DNA of 64,000 nucleotides from Frankia casuarinae (GCF_000013345.1 NC_007777.1:4774001-4838000), one strand, 5' to 3'. Shown: positions 25,751 to 35,514, counted from the first letter of the stretch. Program-made: numbers and translations. The notes: generated from the sequence alone by a model not told the origin.

Positions 25751-28066
25751 TCACCTGGATACGGCGGGCCGTGATATACTCAGCGTGATATACTCAGCAA
25801 GATGCTCGGCAAGGAGGTCGTAGGTCAGACGGAGGACGAGGTCACGGACCTCGGCGATGGTTAGTTCTGCGCGGGCCTTCTCCAGTCGGGTGACTATCTC
25901 ACGTGTCAGCTCGCGGTGGCGGCGCCTCACCCTGGTCAACTCCCGTTTCAGGGAAATCAGCTCCGCCGGGGAGAGCCGCTCGGTATCGGTGCTCTCCTCG
26001 CCAGCATCCTCGTCGCCCTGGTCCACTGGCGCCGTAGCAGCCTTGATCTTCGCGTCGAGCTCGGCGCGCTGGGCCTCTACTGTCGCCAGCTCGTCCAGGA
26101 AATCCGCGAGGAGCGCCCGGACCAGCCGGTGGTCGAAAGGGTCGGTCTTCGACTGTGCGTCCTCGGCGGCAGTGACGATGGTGGTCACCCAGCCGTCGAG
26201 CACCCCGTCATAGCCGTTCGCGGCGAGGGTCCGCAGGTCGAACTGGACGGCGTCCCACCAGCGGACGAAGACGCCGGCGACCTGGAAACGGTCAAGCAGG
26301 CCAACGGGGGTCAGCACCGCTGAGAAGCTCTCCAACAGGGCTGTTCGCGTGGTGTGCAACCCACGTTCCGCAGCCAGCCCATCGAAAAGTTCGCAGTTGC
26401 CCTCCCACCAAGCCGAGAGCGCTTCCACGGCCTCACGCTCCTGGGCGAGCACCCCCGGGTGACCCTCGACGAGCCGACGAAGATCGCTTTTCGTGACGCC
26501 GTCGGCGAAGTCGAGGTAGTCGGCGTCCCGGTCGACGAACACCTCACCGAGGTCGAATCCATGGGCCGCGAATAGACCAGCCTTCGCCGCAACCTCGGCA
26601 CGCGGCACTCCACCGTGCAGGTGGGCGCGGACGTCCTGTAGCTCCAGGGGCGGCGCGTTATCGGCATACCGGCGGATGTTCAGGTTGTCGTCGGCCGCGC
26701 GCAGCTCCTCCCGGGTGACGACCTTCGCGTAGCTGGGGATGTCGGTGAACCCGTGATACGCCGCGACAATCTTTTCGACGTGTTCCGGCATCAGGTAATT
26801 CTGCGCCCGGCCGGCGCGGAACTCGGCGTCCGCGTTGACGAACAGCACCTTGCCGGCGCGCTCGGCCGGCTTCGACCCTGGCGCTCGTAGCACCAGAACA
26901 CAGGCGGGGATACCCGTCCCGTAGAACAGGTTCGGTGCCAGACCGATCACGGCTTCGATGACGTCGTCGTCGAGGAGGGCCGTCCGGATGTCGCGCTCAG
27001 TGCCGCCGCGGAAGAGCACGCCGTGCGGCATGACGGTCGCGGCGACGCCGTTCGCGCGCAGCACCGCGACCATGTGCTGGACGAACATCAGGTCGGCCTT
27101 CTTGCCGCCCTCGGGAGCCCAGCCCCACCGGAATCGGTTCTCCCGATCCATCCCTTCGCGGCTGTAGTTCTGGGAGAACGGCGGGTTGGATAGCACTCGG
27201 TCGAACCGCTCCAGTTCTCCGCTGGAGACGTGCATCGGCTCGGCGAGGGTGTCCCCGTTTCTGATGTCCGCGTCGGGGATGCCGTGGAGCAGCAGGTTCA
27301 TCTTCGAGATCGACCAGACGCCGCCGTTGTACTCCTGGCCGACCAGCCGTAGATTCCGCGGGTCACCGCCGTGCTCGGCTACCCAGTCCCGGGCGAGGAT
27401 CAGCATGCCGCCCGAGCCGGAGCACGGGTCGTAGACTTCCATGCCCGGCTTCGGGTCGACGAGGGCTACCATCATCCGCACGACCGCCCGTGGGGTGTAG
27501 AACTCGCCACCCTTTTTGCCGGCCGAGTCAGCGAACTCCCCGATCAGGTACTCATACGCTGCACCCAGGAGGTCGGGGAACTCGAAGTCCTCGTTCCGTA
27601 GTCTGACCGTGTTGAAGTGCGCGATCAGATCGCGCAATTTGCGGTCCGGGATGCTTGATTGTCCGACTGTCCGGGTGAAGTCGATATGTTGGACGACACC
27701 TTCGAGTGCGGTGCTATTGTGATGCTCCAACAGTTCTAGAGCTTTGTTCAAGGCATCGCCGACATTGTGGTGAATTTGGTCTCGTAGCCAAGCCCACCGG
27801 GCCTTCTCTGGAACGTAGAGGGTATCCCCATACCGTGCTCGGAGGGTGGCCTGCCGCTCGGCGTCCGTGCGGCTGCGCCCATCGGCAATGAGCTGGGCGA
27901 TGATTCGCTTCTCGGCCACCTCGAACTCGTCGGACGCACGCTTGAGGAACAGCATCCCGAAGATGTATTCCTTGAACTCCGAGGCATCCATCTTGCCGCG
28001 AAGGATGTCCGCTGCCGCGTATAGATGCCGTTCCAGCTGCGGCAACGTCAGCTTGCGCCCCAACAC
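25751..28066 (-). CDS. hsdM: Type I restriction-modification methyltransferase subunit M, altered C-terminus
   Basis: 771 residues from GTG 28066, with an AGGGGGAC ribosome site. The helical N-terminal domain ([37 protein letters not shown]) precedes the N6-adenine methylase core with motif [17 protein letters not shown] and motif [12 protein letters not shown]. The last residues ([10 protein letters not shown]) are out of frame because of a 14-bp tandem duplication at 25771-25798. Without it the frame would read [20 protein letters not shown] up to the IS701 insertion. About 50 original C-terminal residues are lost, so interaction with HsdS may be impaired. Confidence 0.9.
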   Translation of the reverse strand: MLGRKLTLPQLERHLYAAADILRGKMDASEFKEYIFGMLFLKRASDEFEVAEKRIIAQLIADGRSRTDAERQATLRARYGDTLYVPEKARWAWLRDQIHHNVGDALNKALELLEHHNSTALEGVVQHIDFTRTVGQSSIPDRKLRDLIAHFNTVRLRNEDFEFPDLLGAAYEYLIGEFADSAGKKGGEFYTPRAVVRMMVALVDPKPGMEVYDPCSGSGGMLILARDWVAEHGGDPRNLRLVGQEYNGGVWSISKMNLLLHGIPDADIRNGDTLAEPMHVSSGELERFDRVLSNPPFSQNYSREGMDRENRFRWGWAPEGGKKADLMFVQHMVAVLRANGVAATVMPHGVLFRGGTERDIRTALLDDDVIEAVIGLAPNLFYGTGIPACVLVLRAPGSKPAERAGKVLFVNADAEFRAGRAQNYLMPEHVEKIVAAYHGFTDIPSYAKVVTREELRAADDNLNIRRYADNAPPLELQDVRAHLHGGVPRAEVAAKAGLFAAHGFDLGEVFVDRDADYLDFADGVTKSDLRRLVEGHPGVLAQEREAVEALSAWWEGNCELFDGLAAERGLHTTRTALLESFSAVLTPVGLLDRFQVAGVFVRWWDAVQFDLRTLAANGYDGVLDGWVTTIVTAAEDAQSKTDPFDHRLVRALLADFLDELATVEAQRAELDAKIKAATAPVDQGDEDAGEESTDTERLSPAELISLKRELTRVRRRHRELTREIVTRLEKARAELTIAEVRDLVLRLTYDLLAEHLAEYITLSISRPAVSR
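25771..25798. repeat. 14-bp perfect tandem duplication in hsdM
   Basis: GTGATATACTCAGC occurs twice in succession (25771-25784 and 25785-25798). One copy keeps the frame [10 protein letters not shown]; two copies shift it to [15 protein letters not shown] and a stop. Confidence 0.9.
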
Positions 28067-28256
28067 CGTCCCCCTGCTCGTCTCAGATCCAACCGTCGGC
28101 CGGCCGTGCCACGGGTCGCCCCTGTCGGCAAGGCTAGCCACAGCCCTGACATGTCGGACAGCCTGCCACCCACGACCCTGAACACCCCGGAACGGACGCA
28201 TGCCATCACGTGGTCTGCCGGACCGGTCGGCCGTCGCGCATCCGGTCAGAACATCG

Positions 28257-29687
28257 TCACGAGCCACTTTGGGCCTGCGCGCGGGGCACGCCGACGAGCC
28301 GGGCGGCCCCCTCCGTGACGTCACCTGCGCCGCGCGCGAGGCTGCCGGCCTTGGTGCACCAAGGACAGTCGGGATCTTGCCGGCCGTCCTGGAGGGCTCG
28401 GCCGCGCGCACGCGGGTGATGCAGGACCGAGGCGCTGTCGGTGGGGTCGTCGTGGAGGCAGACGGCGGCGAACATGAAGTGGTTGACAGCCTCGGCGGTG
28501 GGCAGCGCATTCAGCGCAATGACGCTCGCTGCCGGGACCTCCGGCACGTACTGCGCGTTGCGTCGGTCGGCTGCGGAGTGCATCTCGATCGCGAGCTGGG
28601 TCGAGTCGATCAGCCCGTTGCACCACAGGCAGCCTTCGGCGGGCAGCAGTAGACGGGCCACGGTGTGGATCTCACCGATCTCGCCGGCTGGACCTACTGG
28701 GATCTTGACGCCGACCTGGGTGGCGGGGATCAGGTACTGGTGGACGGTGAGGTTGACCCAGTGTCGGGCGGAGTGAGCGTCTGCGGCGAGAAAGATCCAG
28801 TCGCAGGTGGTCAGTGCGTCGCGGGCGTCAGGATGCTCGACGCGGTCGGCGATGGCCGTGATCTGGATGGAGGGGTTGGCTCGGCGCGCGTTTCGCGCGG
28901 CGATATTGACCTTGAGTTCGCCGACGTCGTCTGGTTCGGCGGCGACTAGCCTCGGCAGGTTGGTGGCTTCGACCCGGTCGCCGTCGATCAGGACGAGTTC
29001 GCCGACGCCGAGGCGTGCGAGGAGTTCGGTGATGATGCTCCCTGCTCCGCCGAGGCCGACGACCGCGACGCGCATTCTGGCGAAGGTCTGCTGCCCGGCT
29101 GGGCCGAACAGCAGCGCCTGTCGATCCCACCGCGGGTCGATGTCAGGTGCAGGTGCCGGCCGTGGACGGAGCCAGATGATGTTGTTTCCCGGAACGACGG
29201 TCTCGGCGAGGACAGCGCGGGTGCCGTCGGGGAGCCAAAGGTCGCCGGCGGCGGCCCGGGGGGTGAGGACGAGCCCACCGACGATCTGGCGGGTGATCTG
29301 CCGCAGGGCTGGGTATCCGCGTTCGTGGCTGGCCATGTCGATCGTCGAGAACGCGACGGCTCCGGGCTGGAGGATGTCGGCGTGGTTGTGGACGGCGAGG
29401 TAGACGAGCTTCTCGTCGCGGGCGCGGAGGGCTTGGTCGCGGACGAACGTCGCGTCGAGCGCCCGGTAGCTGGTCGTGCCGTCGACGAAGTCGGTGCCGT
29501 CGGCGGCGAGTATGACGTCGCGGGCCAAAAGGCGGGGGCCGCGGGGGCCGTCCGCGTAGCCGGCGAGGATGACGGCTCCGTGCTCGTCGCCGTCGGAGAA
29601 CAGGTGGTCGGCCAGCGTCGTCCAGAGCTTGACCGGGATGGTCAGGCTCCAGCCGGTGGCCGGTGGGTTCACTGCGAGGTGAGCCAT
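28257..29687 (-). CDS. JAB-E1 fusion: ubiquitin-like activating enzyme with N-terminal deubiquitinase-like domain
   Basis: 476 residues from [10 protein letters not shown]; the start lies inside the end of the E2-like gene (19-bp overlap). Residues 1-150 form a JAB/MPN metalloprotease domain: Glu in [10 protein letters not shown] and the metal site in LAVHNHAD...FSTIDM. Residues 180-400 form a ThiF/E1 adenylation domain: [20 protein letters not shown] (ATP loop), [15 protein letters not shown] and [11 protein letters not shown]. Two Cys pairs ([16 protein letters not shown]) likely bind zinc; either could also supply a thioester Cys. It would adenylate the Ubl and process or remove it. Confidence 0.88.
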   Translation of the reverse strand: MAHLAVNPPATGWSLTIPVKLWTTLADHLFSDGDEHGAVILAGYADGPRGPRLLARDVILAADGTDFVDGTTSYRALDATFVRDQALRARDEKLVYLAVHNHADILQPGAVAFSTIDMASHERGYPALRQITRQIVGGLVLTPRAAAGDLWLPDGTRAVLAETVVPGNNIIWLRPRPAPAPDIDPRWDRQALLFGPAGQQTFARMRVAVVGLGGAGSIITELLARLGVGELVLIDGDRVEATNLPRLVAAEPDDVGELKVNIAARNARRANPSIQITAIADRVEHPDARDALTTCDWIFLAADAHSARHWVNLTVHQYLIPATQVGVKIPVGPAGEIGEIHTVARLLLPAEGCLWCNGLIDSTQLAIEMHSAADRRNAQYVPEVPAASVIALNALPTAEAVNHFMFAAVCLHDDPTDSASVLHHPRARGRALQDGRQDPDCPWCTKAGSLARGAGDVTEGAARLVGVPRAQAQSGS

Positions 29688-30055
29688 GTCAGGACCTTCT
29701 GCGCCTTGAGCGCCGCGTTGTCGACGGCGGGATTCCAACGGTTGGACCTACGGGAGAGCTGAAGCGCCGGCCGGTCCCGCCAGGTGACCTGCTGGATCGC
29801 GGAGCCGTGTGGCTGACCGTCGGTCCTGGCGAGCGGGCCTGTGTAGTGCGGGTAGACGTCGGACGCGGGGTAGGTGGCGTTGAGGTGGAAACCGAGCCAC
29901 GTCGCCGGTGGGTCGTAGAGCGGGGCCACATCGATGCTTTCGACGACGATGTAGGCGCCGCCGGCGCCGTCCGGGGCGACGTCCACCGTGGTGTCGGCGA
30001 ACTGGTCCCGGACGGCGTCGATGGCCTCCGCGACGGCCGCGGAGAGGGCGATCAC
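29669..30055 (-). CDS. E2/UBC-like protein without cysteine
   Basis: 128 residues from GTG 30055, which overlaps the stop of the Ubl gene (GTGA). The UBC-like pattern shows in the strand-loop WLGFHLNATYPASDVYPHY followed by [35 protein letters not shown], reminiscent of bacterial E2 family proteins found beside JAB-E1 genes. There is no Cys anywhere in the protein, so it cannot form the normal E2 thioester. It may be a Ubl- or target-binding scaffold, or use another residue. Assignment rests on context plus a weak motif match. Confidence 0.65.
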   Translation of the reverse strand: MIALSAAVAEAIDAVRDQFADTTVDVAPDGAGGAYIVVESIDVAPLYDPPATWLGFHLNATYPASDVYPHYTGPLARTDGQPHGSAIQQVTWRDRPALQLSRRSNRWNPAVDNAALKAQKVLTWLTSQ

Positions 30056-30324
30056 GAGTTGTCGTCCGGCGCGACCGCGATGAACTCCTGCTTCGGGTGG
30101 ACCCGGATCGGGTCGACGTCGCCGATGACCCGGTAGCGCTGACCCTCCCGGACTGACAGCTGGAAGCCGACCTCGATCTGGACGCCTTGCTCGATCGCAG
30201 CCTTCTTGATCTCCAGCCCGGTGACCTCCCGGTCCGGCAGGTCGACCTGCTGGCCGTTGACCGTCACCGGGATGCCCGAGGGGCGACGGGCGAGCTCCGC
30301 CGCCGCCTCCGCTGTGCTGGCCAT
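30052..30324 (-). CDS. Ubiquitin-like (multiubiquitin-domain type) protein
   Basis: 90 residues from ATG 30324, after a strong GAGGAGGAGCAGG ribosome site. The beta-grasp pattern is short: IPVTVNGQQVDLPDREVTGLEIKKAAIEQGV, then FQLSVREGQRYRVIGDVDPIRVHP and FIAVAPDDNS. It resembles the Multi_ubiq domain (VNGQ...VTGxEI). It does not end in Gly-Gly but in DDNS, so a classical C-terminal conjugation would need processing or another chemistry. First gene of the Ubl-E2-JAB/E1 operon. Confidence 0.7.
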   Translation of the reverse strand: MASTAEAAAELARRPSGIPVTVNGQQVDLPDREVTGLEIKKAAIEQGVQIEVGFQLSVREGQRYRVIGDVDPIRVHPKQEFIAVAPDDNS

Positions 30325-30476
30325 CCTGCTCCTCCTCACTCGGTCGCCGCGCTCGACAACCGATCATGTTGCGTAATCCATGCAGTGTTCGAGTTCTCGA
30401 ACGCCGCCCACGCTACCACGTCCGTCGCGAAGGTCGAACAGTGGTAGAACCTCGACATGAGGATGAGAGGGTCGTG

Positions 30477-30851
30477 ATGGCCAAGACCCGCGTGGACGTC
30501 AACGGGCTGTACGGCGCGCTCGACGCAGCGCGCACGGCACGGGGCCTGTCCTGGAGGCAGCTGGCCAAGGAGATCGAGGTGAGCCCGTCGACGATGACGC
30601 GGCTCGCCAACGGCCACAAGCCCGAGGTGGACGCCTTCGTCGCGATGACCCGCTGGCTGGGGATGCCCGCAGAGAGGTTTATGCTTGACGACGGCGACGA
30701 CGAGCGCCCACAGCCTGAACTGGTCGCCGAACTAGCCCCGCTTCTACGGGCGCGCAAGGACCTCGACGCCGAAGATGTCCGACACCTACAAGAGATCATC
30801 GGGTCCGCCGTGCGCCGCTTCAACGCCGATCGGGACGCGCGGGAGACATAA
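30477..30851 (+). CDS. XRE-family helix-turn-helix regulator
   Basis: 124 residues from ATG 30477 with GAGAGG upstream. Cro/C1-type HTH: LYGALDAARTARGLSWRQLAKEIEVSPSTMTRLANGHKPEVDAFVAMTRWLGM, then an acidic linker and the helix RARKDLDAEDVRHLQEIIG. It is divergent from the Ubl operon with about 150 bp between, and directly followed by an ImmA/IrrE-type peptidase. This pairing recalls ImmR-ImmA switches, where the peptidase inactivates the repressor. Confidence 0.88.
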   Translation: MAKTRVDVNGLYGALDAARTARGLSWRQLAKEIEVSPSTMTRLANGHKPEVDAFVAMTRWLGMPAERFMLDDGDDERPQPELVAELAPLLRARKDLDAEDVRHLQEIIGSAVRRFNADRDARET

Positions 30852-31436
30852 GTGGCACGTCCAGGCTGGAATCAGGCCAAGATGAGGGCGCTCGCCGCCG
30901 AAATCCGCGTCGAAATGGGCATCGGATCCTTCGACCGACTCGACCCTTACCGGATCGCGGAGGAGTACCGAGTCCCCGTCTACCCACTGCAAGAACTAGG
31001 AGACCACCGCGGCCAGTGCTCCGAAGCGGCGATCGCGCACTTCACCGTCACCCGGCGAACGAAGTGGTCGGCGGCCCTCGTCGCCGCGGGCTCCAACCGG
31101 ATGATCATCGAGAACGCGGCACACGAGGAGGTGCGGCGTCGCTCGAACCTCGCCCACGAGATCTCGCACCTTCTCCTTGAACACGAGTTCGACACCCTTC
31201 TTCTCACGGACGACACCACCTGCTTCACGGATGAGAAGAAGGAGAAGGAGGCCCAGTTTCTCGCTCGCGAACTCCTCATCTCGGAGCAAGCGGCGAAACA
31301 GGCAGCCTTCAAAAGGCTCACCAACGAGGAGGTCGGAGCCCTCTACGACGTCAGTTCCCAGTTTGCGCAGTGGAGGATGTCGGGGCCACGCGTCTACGCA
31401 CAACGTTCTCTCGCGCGCCAGAACGGGACCTCCTGA
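30852..31436 (+). CDS. ImmA/IrrE-family metallopeptidase
   Basis: 194 residues from GTG 30852, which directly follows the regulator stop codon. The zinc motif is NLAHEISHLLLEHEF (HExxH plus a later Glu) near residue 105, in the order typical of ImmA/IrrE: RIAEEYRVPVYPL upstream and EKEAQFLARELLISEQAAK downstream. It is cytoplasmic. The probable substrate is the adjacent XRE repressor, which would derepress the divergent ubiquitin-like operon on a stress signal; that link is an inference. Confidence 0.9.
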   Translation: MARPGWNQAKMRALAAEIRVEMGIGSFDRLDPYRIAEEYRVPVYPLQELGDHRGQCSEAAIAHFTVTRRTKWSAALVAAGSNRMIIENAAHEEVRRRSNLAHEISHLLLEHEFDTLLLTDDTTCFTDEKKEKEAQFLARELLISEQAAKQAAFKRLTNEEVGALYDVSSQFAQWRMSGPRVYAQRSLARQNGTS

Positions 31437-31579
31437 GGTCGATCCTCGCTGCAAAACATCTGAGTTGGCCGGCCTGACGGCCGTGTCGCAGCCGCCCTGA
31501 CCATCGTGCCCGTCGTACGGCTCATGTGGATGTTCGAATGTGCCGGTCGCCCGGCCGAGATGTCGCGTCGCCTTCGCCG

Positions 31580-32368
31580 TCACGAGGTGGGTGGCTGTGG
31601 TGGCCGGTCGTCGACGGCGGCTCCAGTGTCTCGGCGCAGCTGAGTGACCAGGTTGCGTGCGGTGCCCGTGCCGACGTTAAGCCGCTTGCGGAGGGTTTCG
31701 GCGGAGATGGGGCGGTGGTGGTGTTGCCAGTGGAGGACGTCTTCGGCGCGGGCGCGGTGGAGGAGGTCCTGCCGGCGTGCGTCCCGCTCGGTCTGACGTG
31801 ATGTGGCATCTGCTGGTTTCCGTTGGCTCTGGGCGATCGACGGTGGCGTTACCGATGTCTGCGGCTGGTCGGCATCCTTGGCTTCGGCCGCGGGGTAGAG
31901 GCTCCGGGGTGGGGCGGTGGTCTGGATGGCGTGGAGGAGGCCGGGTCCGACTTCTGCCCATCCGATAAGGAGGAGGGGGCCGACAGCATCGAAGGCGGCT
32001 TTGCCGTAGTGGCCGGTGATGAGGGGTTCGGTGATGTTCAGGGCGAGCGTGACCGTGCTGGCGAAGATCAGTAGGCGTCGTGCGGCGCGGATGACGTCGG
32101 CGGGTCCGCCGTGCAGGGTGAGGTGGCGTGCGCCGAGGAGGAGCCCGACGACAGAAAGATCAACTGCCGGCGCCACGAGGATGGCGACGTAGGTCGGGAC
32201 TCCCAGACGGATGCCGAGTGCGGCGACGTTGCCGAGTCCGAAGAGGAAGGTGAGCCCGACGACAGTACCGACGATCACGGTCACCATGCGGGCGGTGCCG
32301 TTCGGACCCACCAGGTCTACGGAACGTGTGTTCGATCCGGCTGGCGAGGTTGCTGGCTGGGTGCTCAC
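31580..32368 (-). CDS. DUF2637/SpdB-like membrane protein with C-terminal winged helix
   Basis: 262 residues from GTG 32368, overlapping the stop of the upstream recombinase fragment (GTGA). Four hydrophobic segments (VTVIVGTVVGLTFLFGLGNV, VAILVAPAVDLSVVGLLLGA, LLIFASTVTLALNITEPLI, AVGPLLLIGWAEVGPGLLHA) match the DUF2637 layout of actinomycete plasmid-spread and integrative-element proteins. A charged linker leads to a helix-turn-helix (SAETLRKRLNVGTGTARNLVTQLRRD). This supports an integrative conjugative element origin. Confidence 0.75.
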   Translation of the reverse strand: MSTQPATSPAGSNTRSVDLVGPNGTARMVTVIVGTVVGLTFLFGLGNVAALGIRLGVPTYVAILVAPAVDLSVVGLLLGARHLTLHGGPADVIRAARRLLIFASTVTLALNITEPLITGHYGKAAFDAVGPLLLIGWAEVGPGLLHAIQTTAPPRSLYPAAEAKDADQPQTSVTPPSIAQSQRKPADATSRQTERDARRQDLLHRARAEDVLHWQHHHRPISAETLRKRLNVGTGTARNLVTQLRRDTGAAVDDRPPQPPTS

Positions 32369-33270
32369 GGGGCGTCGTCCCTGGCCAGGAGCCTTGTGGA
32401 GACCGGTCGGACGGTGATCTCGGGGCCCTGAACCAAGATCAGACGGTTCTTATTGTGGTGCGTTAGGTCCACCAAAGGATTCATACTCGAACCCCGGTCA
32501 TGATCTTCATGGCCGGGGTCCGTCGTTTCTGGGCCCTCGGATGGGCCCAGTCCCGACCCTTCTGTGATACATGTCACGTCGGCCATATCCGCGAGCCGCA
32601 ACTCCCGTGTGTGACGTACCACACGTTCCATGGATGCCCAGGGCTGGGCCAGCATCGTGCCGGTCTCTTTTACATCAAGTTCAATGCGCACCAAAAAGGC
32701 CCGGTTCAACATCCGCCGGATCTCCGGGGTGGCCTGCTGGTAGATCGCAGGGCCCAGGCGCATCAGGGTGACGGCCTGACGGAAGGTCTCGGAGATGTCT
32801 TCGTGCTCGGTTTCGGCTTGGGCAAGAGCCCGCTGGGCGGCCAGCTGCTCCCGGCCGATGCGGTCTTGCTCCGTCTTCAGGAGGTCGAGTGGGATGGCGT
32901 CGGCATAGGCCATCTGGACAAGCTTGCGCCGTTGGTCATCCAAGACCTTCATCTGGCGGGCAGCCCGTTGCCGGGTCTCCGCGCGGTCCGCGCTCCCAAG
33001 GTTCAACTTGTCTTGGAGGGCGACCTCTGCCGCTTCGGCGTCAACCTCGTGCATCCGCACCCATAGGGGCCAGCCACGGACAACGTTGTCTTCCACGTGA
33101 TGGGCGGGCAGATACGGCAAGCTGCACTTTCTGCCCTGATGACGGCCACCGCAGACGTAGTAAGCGAACTCGTCGCCATGCTTGCCTTTGACCCCGCCAG
33201 TCGTAGAACTCCGGCCGGAAGCGACACAGCCTCCCCAGAGCCTCGACGCGTCCTGGTTCGTCCTGCACAC
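32365..33270 (-). pseudogene. Large serine recombinase, C-terminal part only
   Basis: The frame contains half of the zinc ribbon (FAYYVCGGRHQGRKC), PAHHVEDNVV, and a long coiled coil (RAETRQRAARQMKVLDDQRRKL...LAAQRALAQAETEHEDIS) followed by FRQAVTLMRLGPAIYQQATPEIRRMLNRAFLVRIELD, the usual end of large serine integrases. The catalytic N-terminal domain is absent; upstream frames are broken near 33200-33370. The stop is overlapped by the start of the DUF2637-type gene. An element of integrase origin has therefore decayed. Confidence 0.75.
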
Positions 33271-33383
33271 TGCCCATCATGACCTTCGGTTCGATCACGG
33301 CTTCTTTGGCGAGAGCAAGATCTTCCGAAGATCGTTCCACGTCACGAGGACACGCCGAACCACCCCACAACACCAGTAGGTAT

Positions 33384-34498
33384 CACGCAACGTGACAGTC
33401 GGAGGTTAAAGGGCGAGTTCACGCCGGGCGCCCAGAAGTGGGGGAGCCGGCTGATTGATCTGCTCCATGAGGTCAACACCCTCGTCGTCGCCCACACCGC
33501 CGGGAAGACCGAGCCCCTATCCAGGAGATGATCGACAGGCTGCTGACCTGGTACAACACCGACGTCTGCATCGGCGAACTGGCGAACATCTCCAGATCCT
33601 GGACTGACGAGAGAAACCATCCATGCTTGGGACTCGCCCTGGCCCGCCGCGAAGGCGAGCCTCGATACGGGATCGATCGGGCCCTCAGCAAGCACGATCC
33701 TCCCTGCTCAGAAGCACTTTCCCGCTTATCTCCACCAACAGAAGATCAATCCGGCGAAAGTCCGAGGCTAGCGCAACAGCAACCCCGGCAACCTCTCCGT
33801 GATCACCCACTGTCAATGCTGCGCCACGCAACGATCCTTCGGATCGGGGAACCCTGTTACCAAATCCTGCATGTGACTGGATTCACACCAGGTGCGCTGG
33901 CCTGCTGAGGCTGCGTGCCGACTTGACTGCCATGATTCGAAGTTGTTTGATCTGACCTGTGGTCAGATCTTCATCTCGGCGAACTGCAGCATCCGCGTCG
34001 ACGGCGAGCCTGGCGGTGTGCGCATTGCGTGTAGTACCGGCCGGCGGACTTGTGCAGGTGACATGTTGCCCTGGAGAGATGCGCACAGTTACGGGAACAG
34101 TTATAGCTGTATAGGGAAGAGGTAAACCCTCGGGGGATGGGCATAGCTAAGTATTCTATCAAGCCAAGCATTGGAGTGCTGTGGAAGCCTGACAGGGTGA
34201 GTTCTTCAGACTTGCAATCGAGGAAACTGGCAGCGAACCATTGGAGTGTCACGCCCTATTTCTAGGATGCGTCCGTAAGGATACGGCGGAGATGCTCGCC
34301 AGGCGACGGGATCAGAATGATCCGCCGATGCTGTGAGCTTTGAACAGAAAAAGCAGTCATGTGTGCGGCCGGCTTTGATTCGCTCGCCGAGTTCGCAGGA
34401 GTCTAACCGCCTCGATCTTTTTATGTGAGGGATATATCGACACTTACCGAAAGTATGACACCTATGCTGCGAGGCTCCTAGTAATCAGAATGGGAATC
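33384..34498 (+). other. Degraded stretch; possible broken gene at 33410-33908, otherwise no gene seen
   Basis: A plus-strand frame reads RLKGEFTPGAQKWGSRLIDL then LVVAHTAGKTEPL and stops. One base later a second frame continues IQEMIDRLLTWYNTDVCIGE, as if one base had been lost near 33520. I do not recognise the product. From about 33910 to 34490 the GC content falls and no coding frame is credible, apart from the promoter region of the GAPDH gene. Confidence 0.35.
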
Positions 34499-35509
34499 AT
34501 GACAATCACTGTGGGAATCAATGGCTTCGGCCGTATCGGCCGTAGCTACTTCCGTGCGCTGCTCACTTCCGGTGCCGACATCCGCGTGGCCGCGGTCAAC
34601 GACCTGACCAGCGCGCAGAGTCTGGCGGACCTGCTGAAGTACGACAGCGTGTACGGGCCGCTGCCGCAGCAGGTCGCGGCGGAGGGCTCATCGCTCAGGG
34701 TCGGGGACACCGTGGTCGAGGTTCTCAGCGAACGCGACCCGGCACAGCTGCCGTGGCGCCGCCTCGGAGTCGACGTTGTCATCGAGTCGACGGGCGTGTT
34801 CAACGACGCGGCCAAGGCCCGGGCGCATATTGATGCCGGCGCCTCGAAGGTGGTCGTCTCTGCTGCGGCAAAGAACGCGGATCTCACCCTCGTCATCGGT
34901 ATCAACGATGACCTGTACGACCCCCAGAAGCACACGGTCGTCTCCAACGCTTCGTGCACGACGAACTGCCTGGCTCCCATGGCCCGGGTGCTCGATGACG
35001 GGCTCGGCATCGAGTGCGGCACCATGACCACGATCCACGCCTACACGCAGGATCAGAACCTGCAGGACGGCCCGCACCCCGACCCCCGGCGCGCCCGTGC
35101 GGCCAACCTCAGCACCATCCCGACCACCACCAATGCCGCCAGTGCGATCGGCCTCGTGCTCCCAAACCTGAAGGGCAAGCTCGACGGGTACTCGGTGCGG
35201 GTTCCTGTTCCCGTTGGCTCGCTGACCGACCTGACCGTCCGGGTGGACCGTGAGACGACGGTGGAGGAGGTCAACTCGCTTTTCCGCAAGGCGGCGGACG
35301 GTGAACTTGCACGAATCCTGCGCTACACTGCAGACCCGGTCGTTTCCGCGGATATCGTCAAGGATCCGGCGTCATGCATCTTCGACTCCCTGCTCACGCA
35401 GGTTATCGAGGGGCGCCACGTACACATCTTCGGCTGGTACGACAACGAGTGGGGATTCTCCAACCGCCTTATAGACACAACCCAGTTGGTCGGCGGCGCG
35501 ACTGCATGA
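34499..35509 (+). CDS. gap: Type I glyceraldehyde-3-phosphate dehydrogenase
   Basis: 336 residues from ATG 34499 (MTITVGINGFGRIGR); an ATG 9 nt earlier is possible. The NAD site is GINGFGRIGRSYF, the catalytic Cys is in VSNASCTTNCLAPM (about residue 152), the His is in TIHAYTQDQNLQDGPHPDPRRARAA, and the C-terminal WYDNEWGFSNRLID is complete. It converts glyceraldehyde 3-phosphate to 1,3-bisphosphoglycerate. It stands alone between degraded DNA and IS remnants rather than with pgk/tpi, so it is probably an additional copy, possibly an inhibitor-resistant isoform or a horizontally acquired gene. Confidence 0.93.
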   Translation: MTITVGINGFGRIGRSYFRALLTSGADIRVAAVNDLTSAQSLADLLKYDSVYGPLPQQVAAEGSSLRVGDTVVEVLSERDPAQLPWRRLGVDVVIESTGVFNDAAKARAHIDAGASKVVVSAAAKNADLTLVIGINDDLYDPQKHTVVSNASCTTNCLAPMARVLDDGLGIECGTMTTIHAYTQDQNLQDGPHPDPRRARAANLSTIPTTTNAASAIGLVLPNLKGKLDGYSVRVPVPVGSLTDLTVRVDRETTVEEVNSLFRKAADGELARILRYTADPVVSADIVKDPASCIFDSLLTQVIEGRHVHIFGWYDNEWGFSNRLIDTTQLVGGATA

Positions 35510-35514
35510 CGGAA

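Noticed and set aside
28067-28510. 148-codon upstream extension of hsdM
   Set aside because: The extension is Arg/Pro-rich shadow sequence; the GTG at 28066 has a strong ribosome site and the conserved domain begins directly after it.
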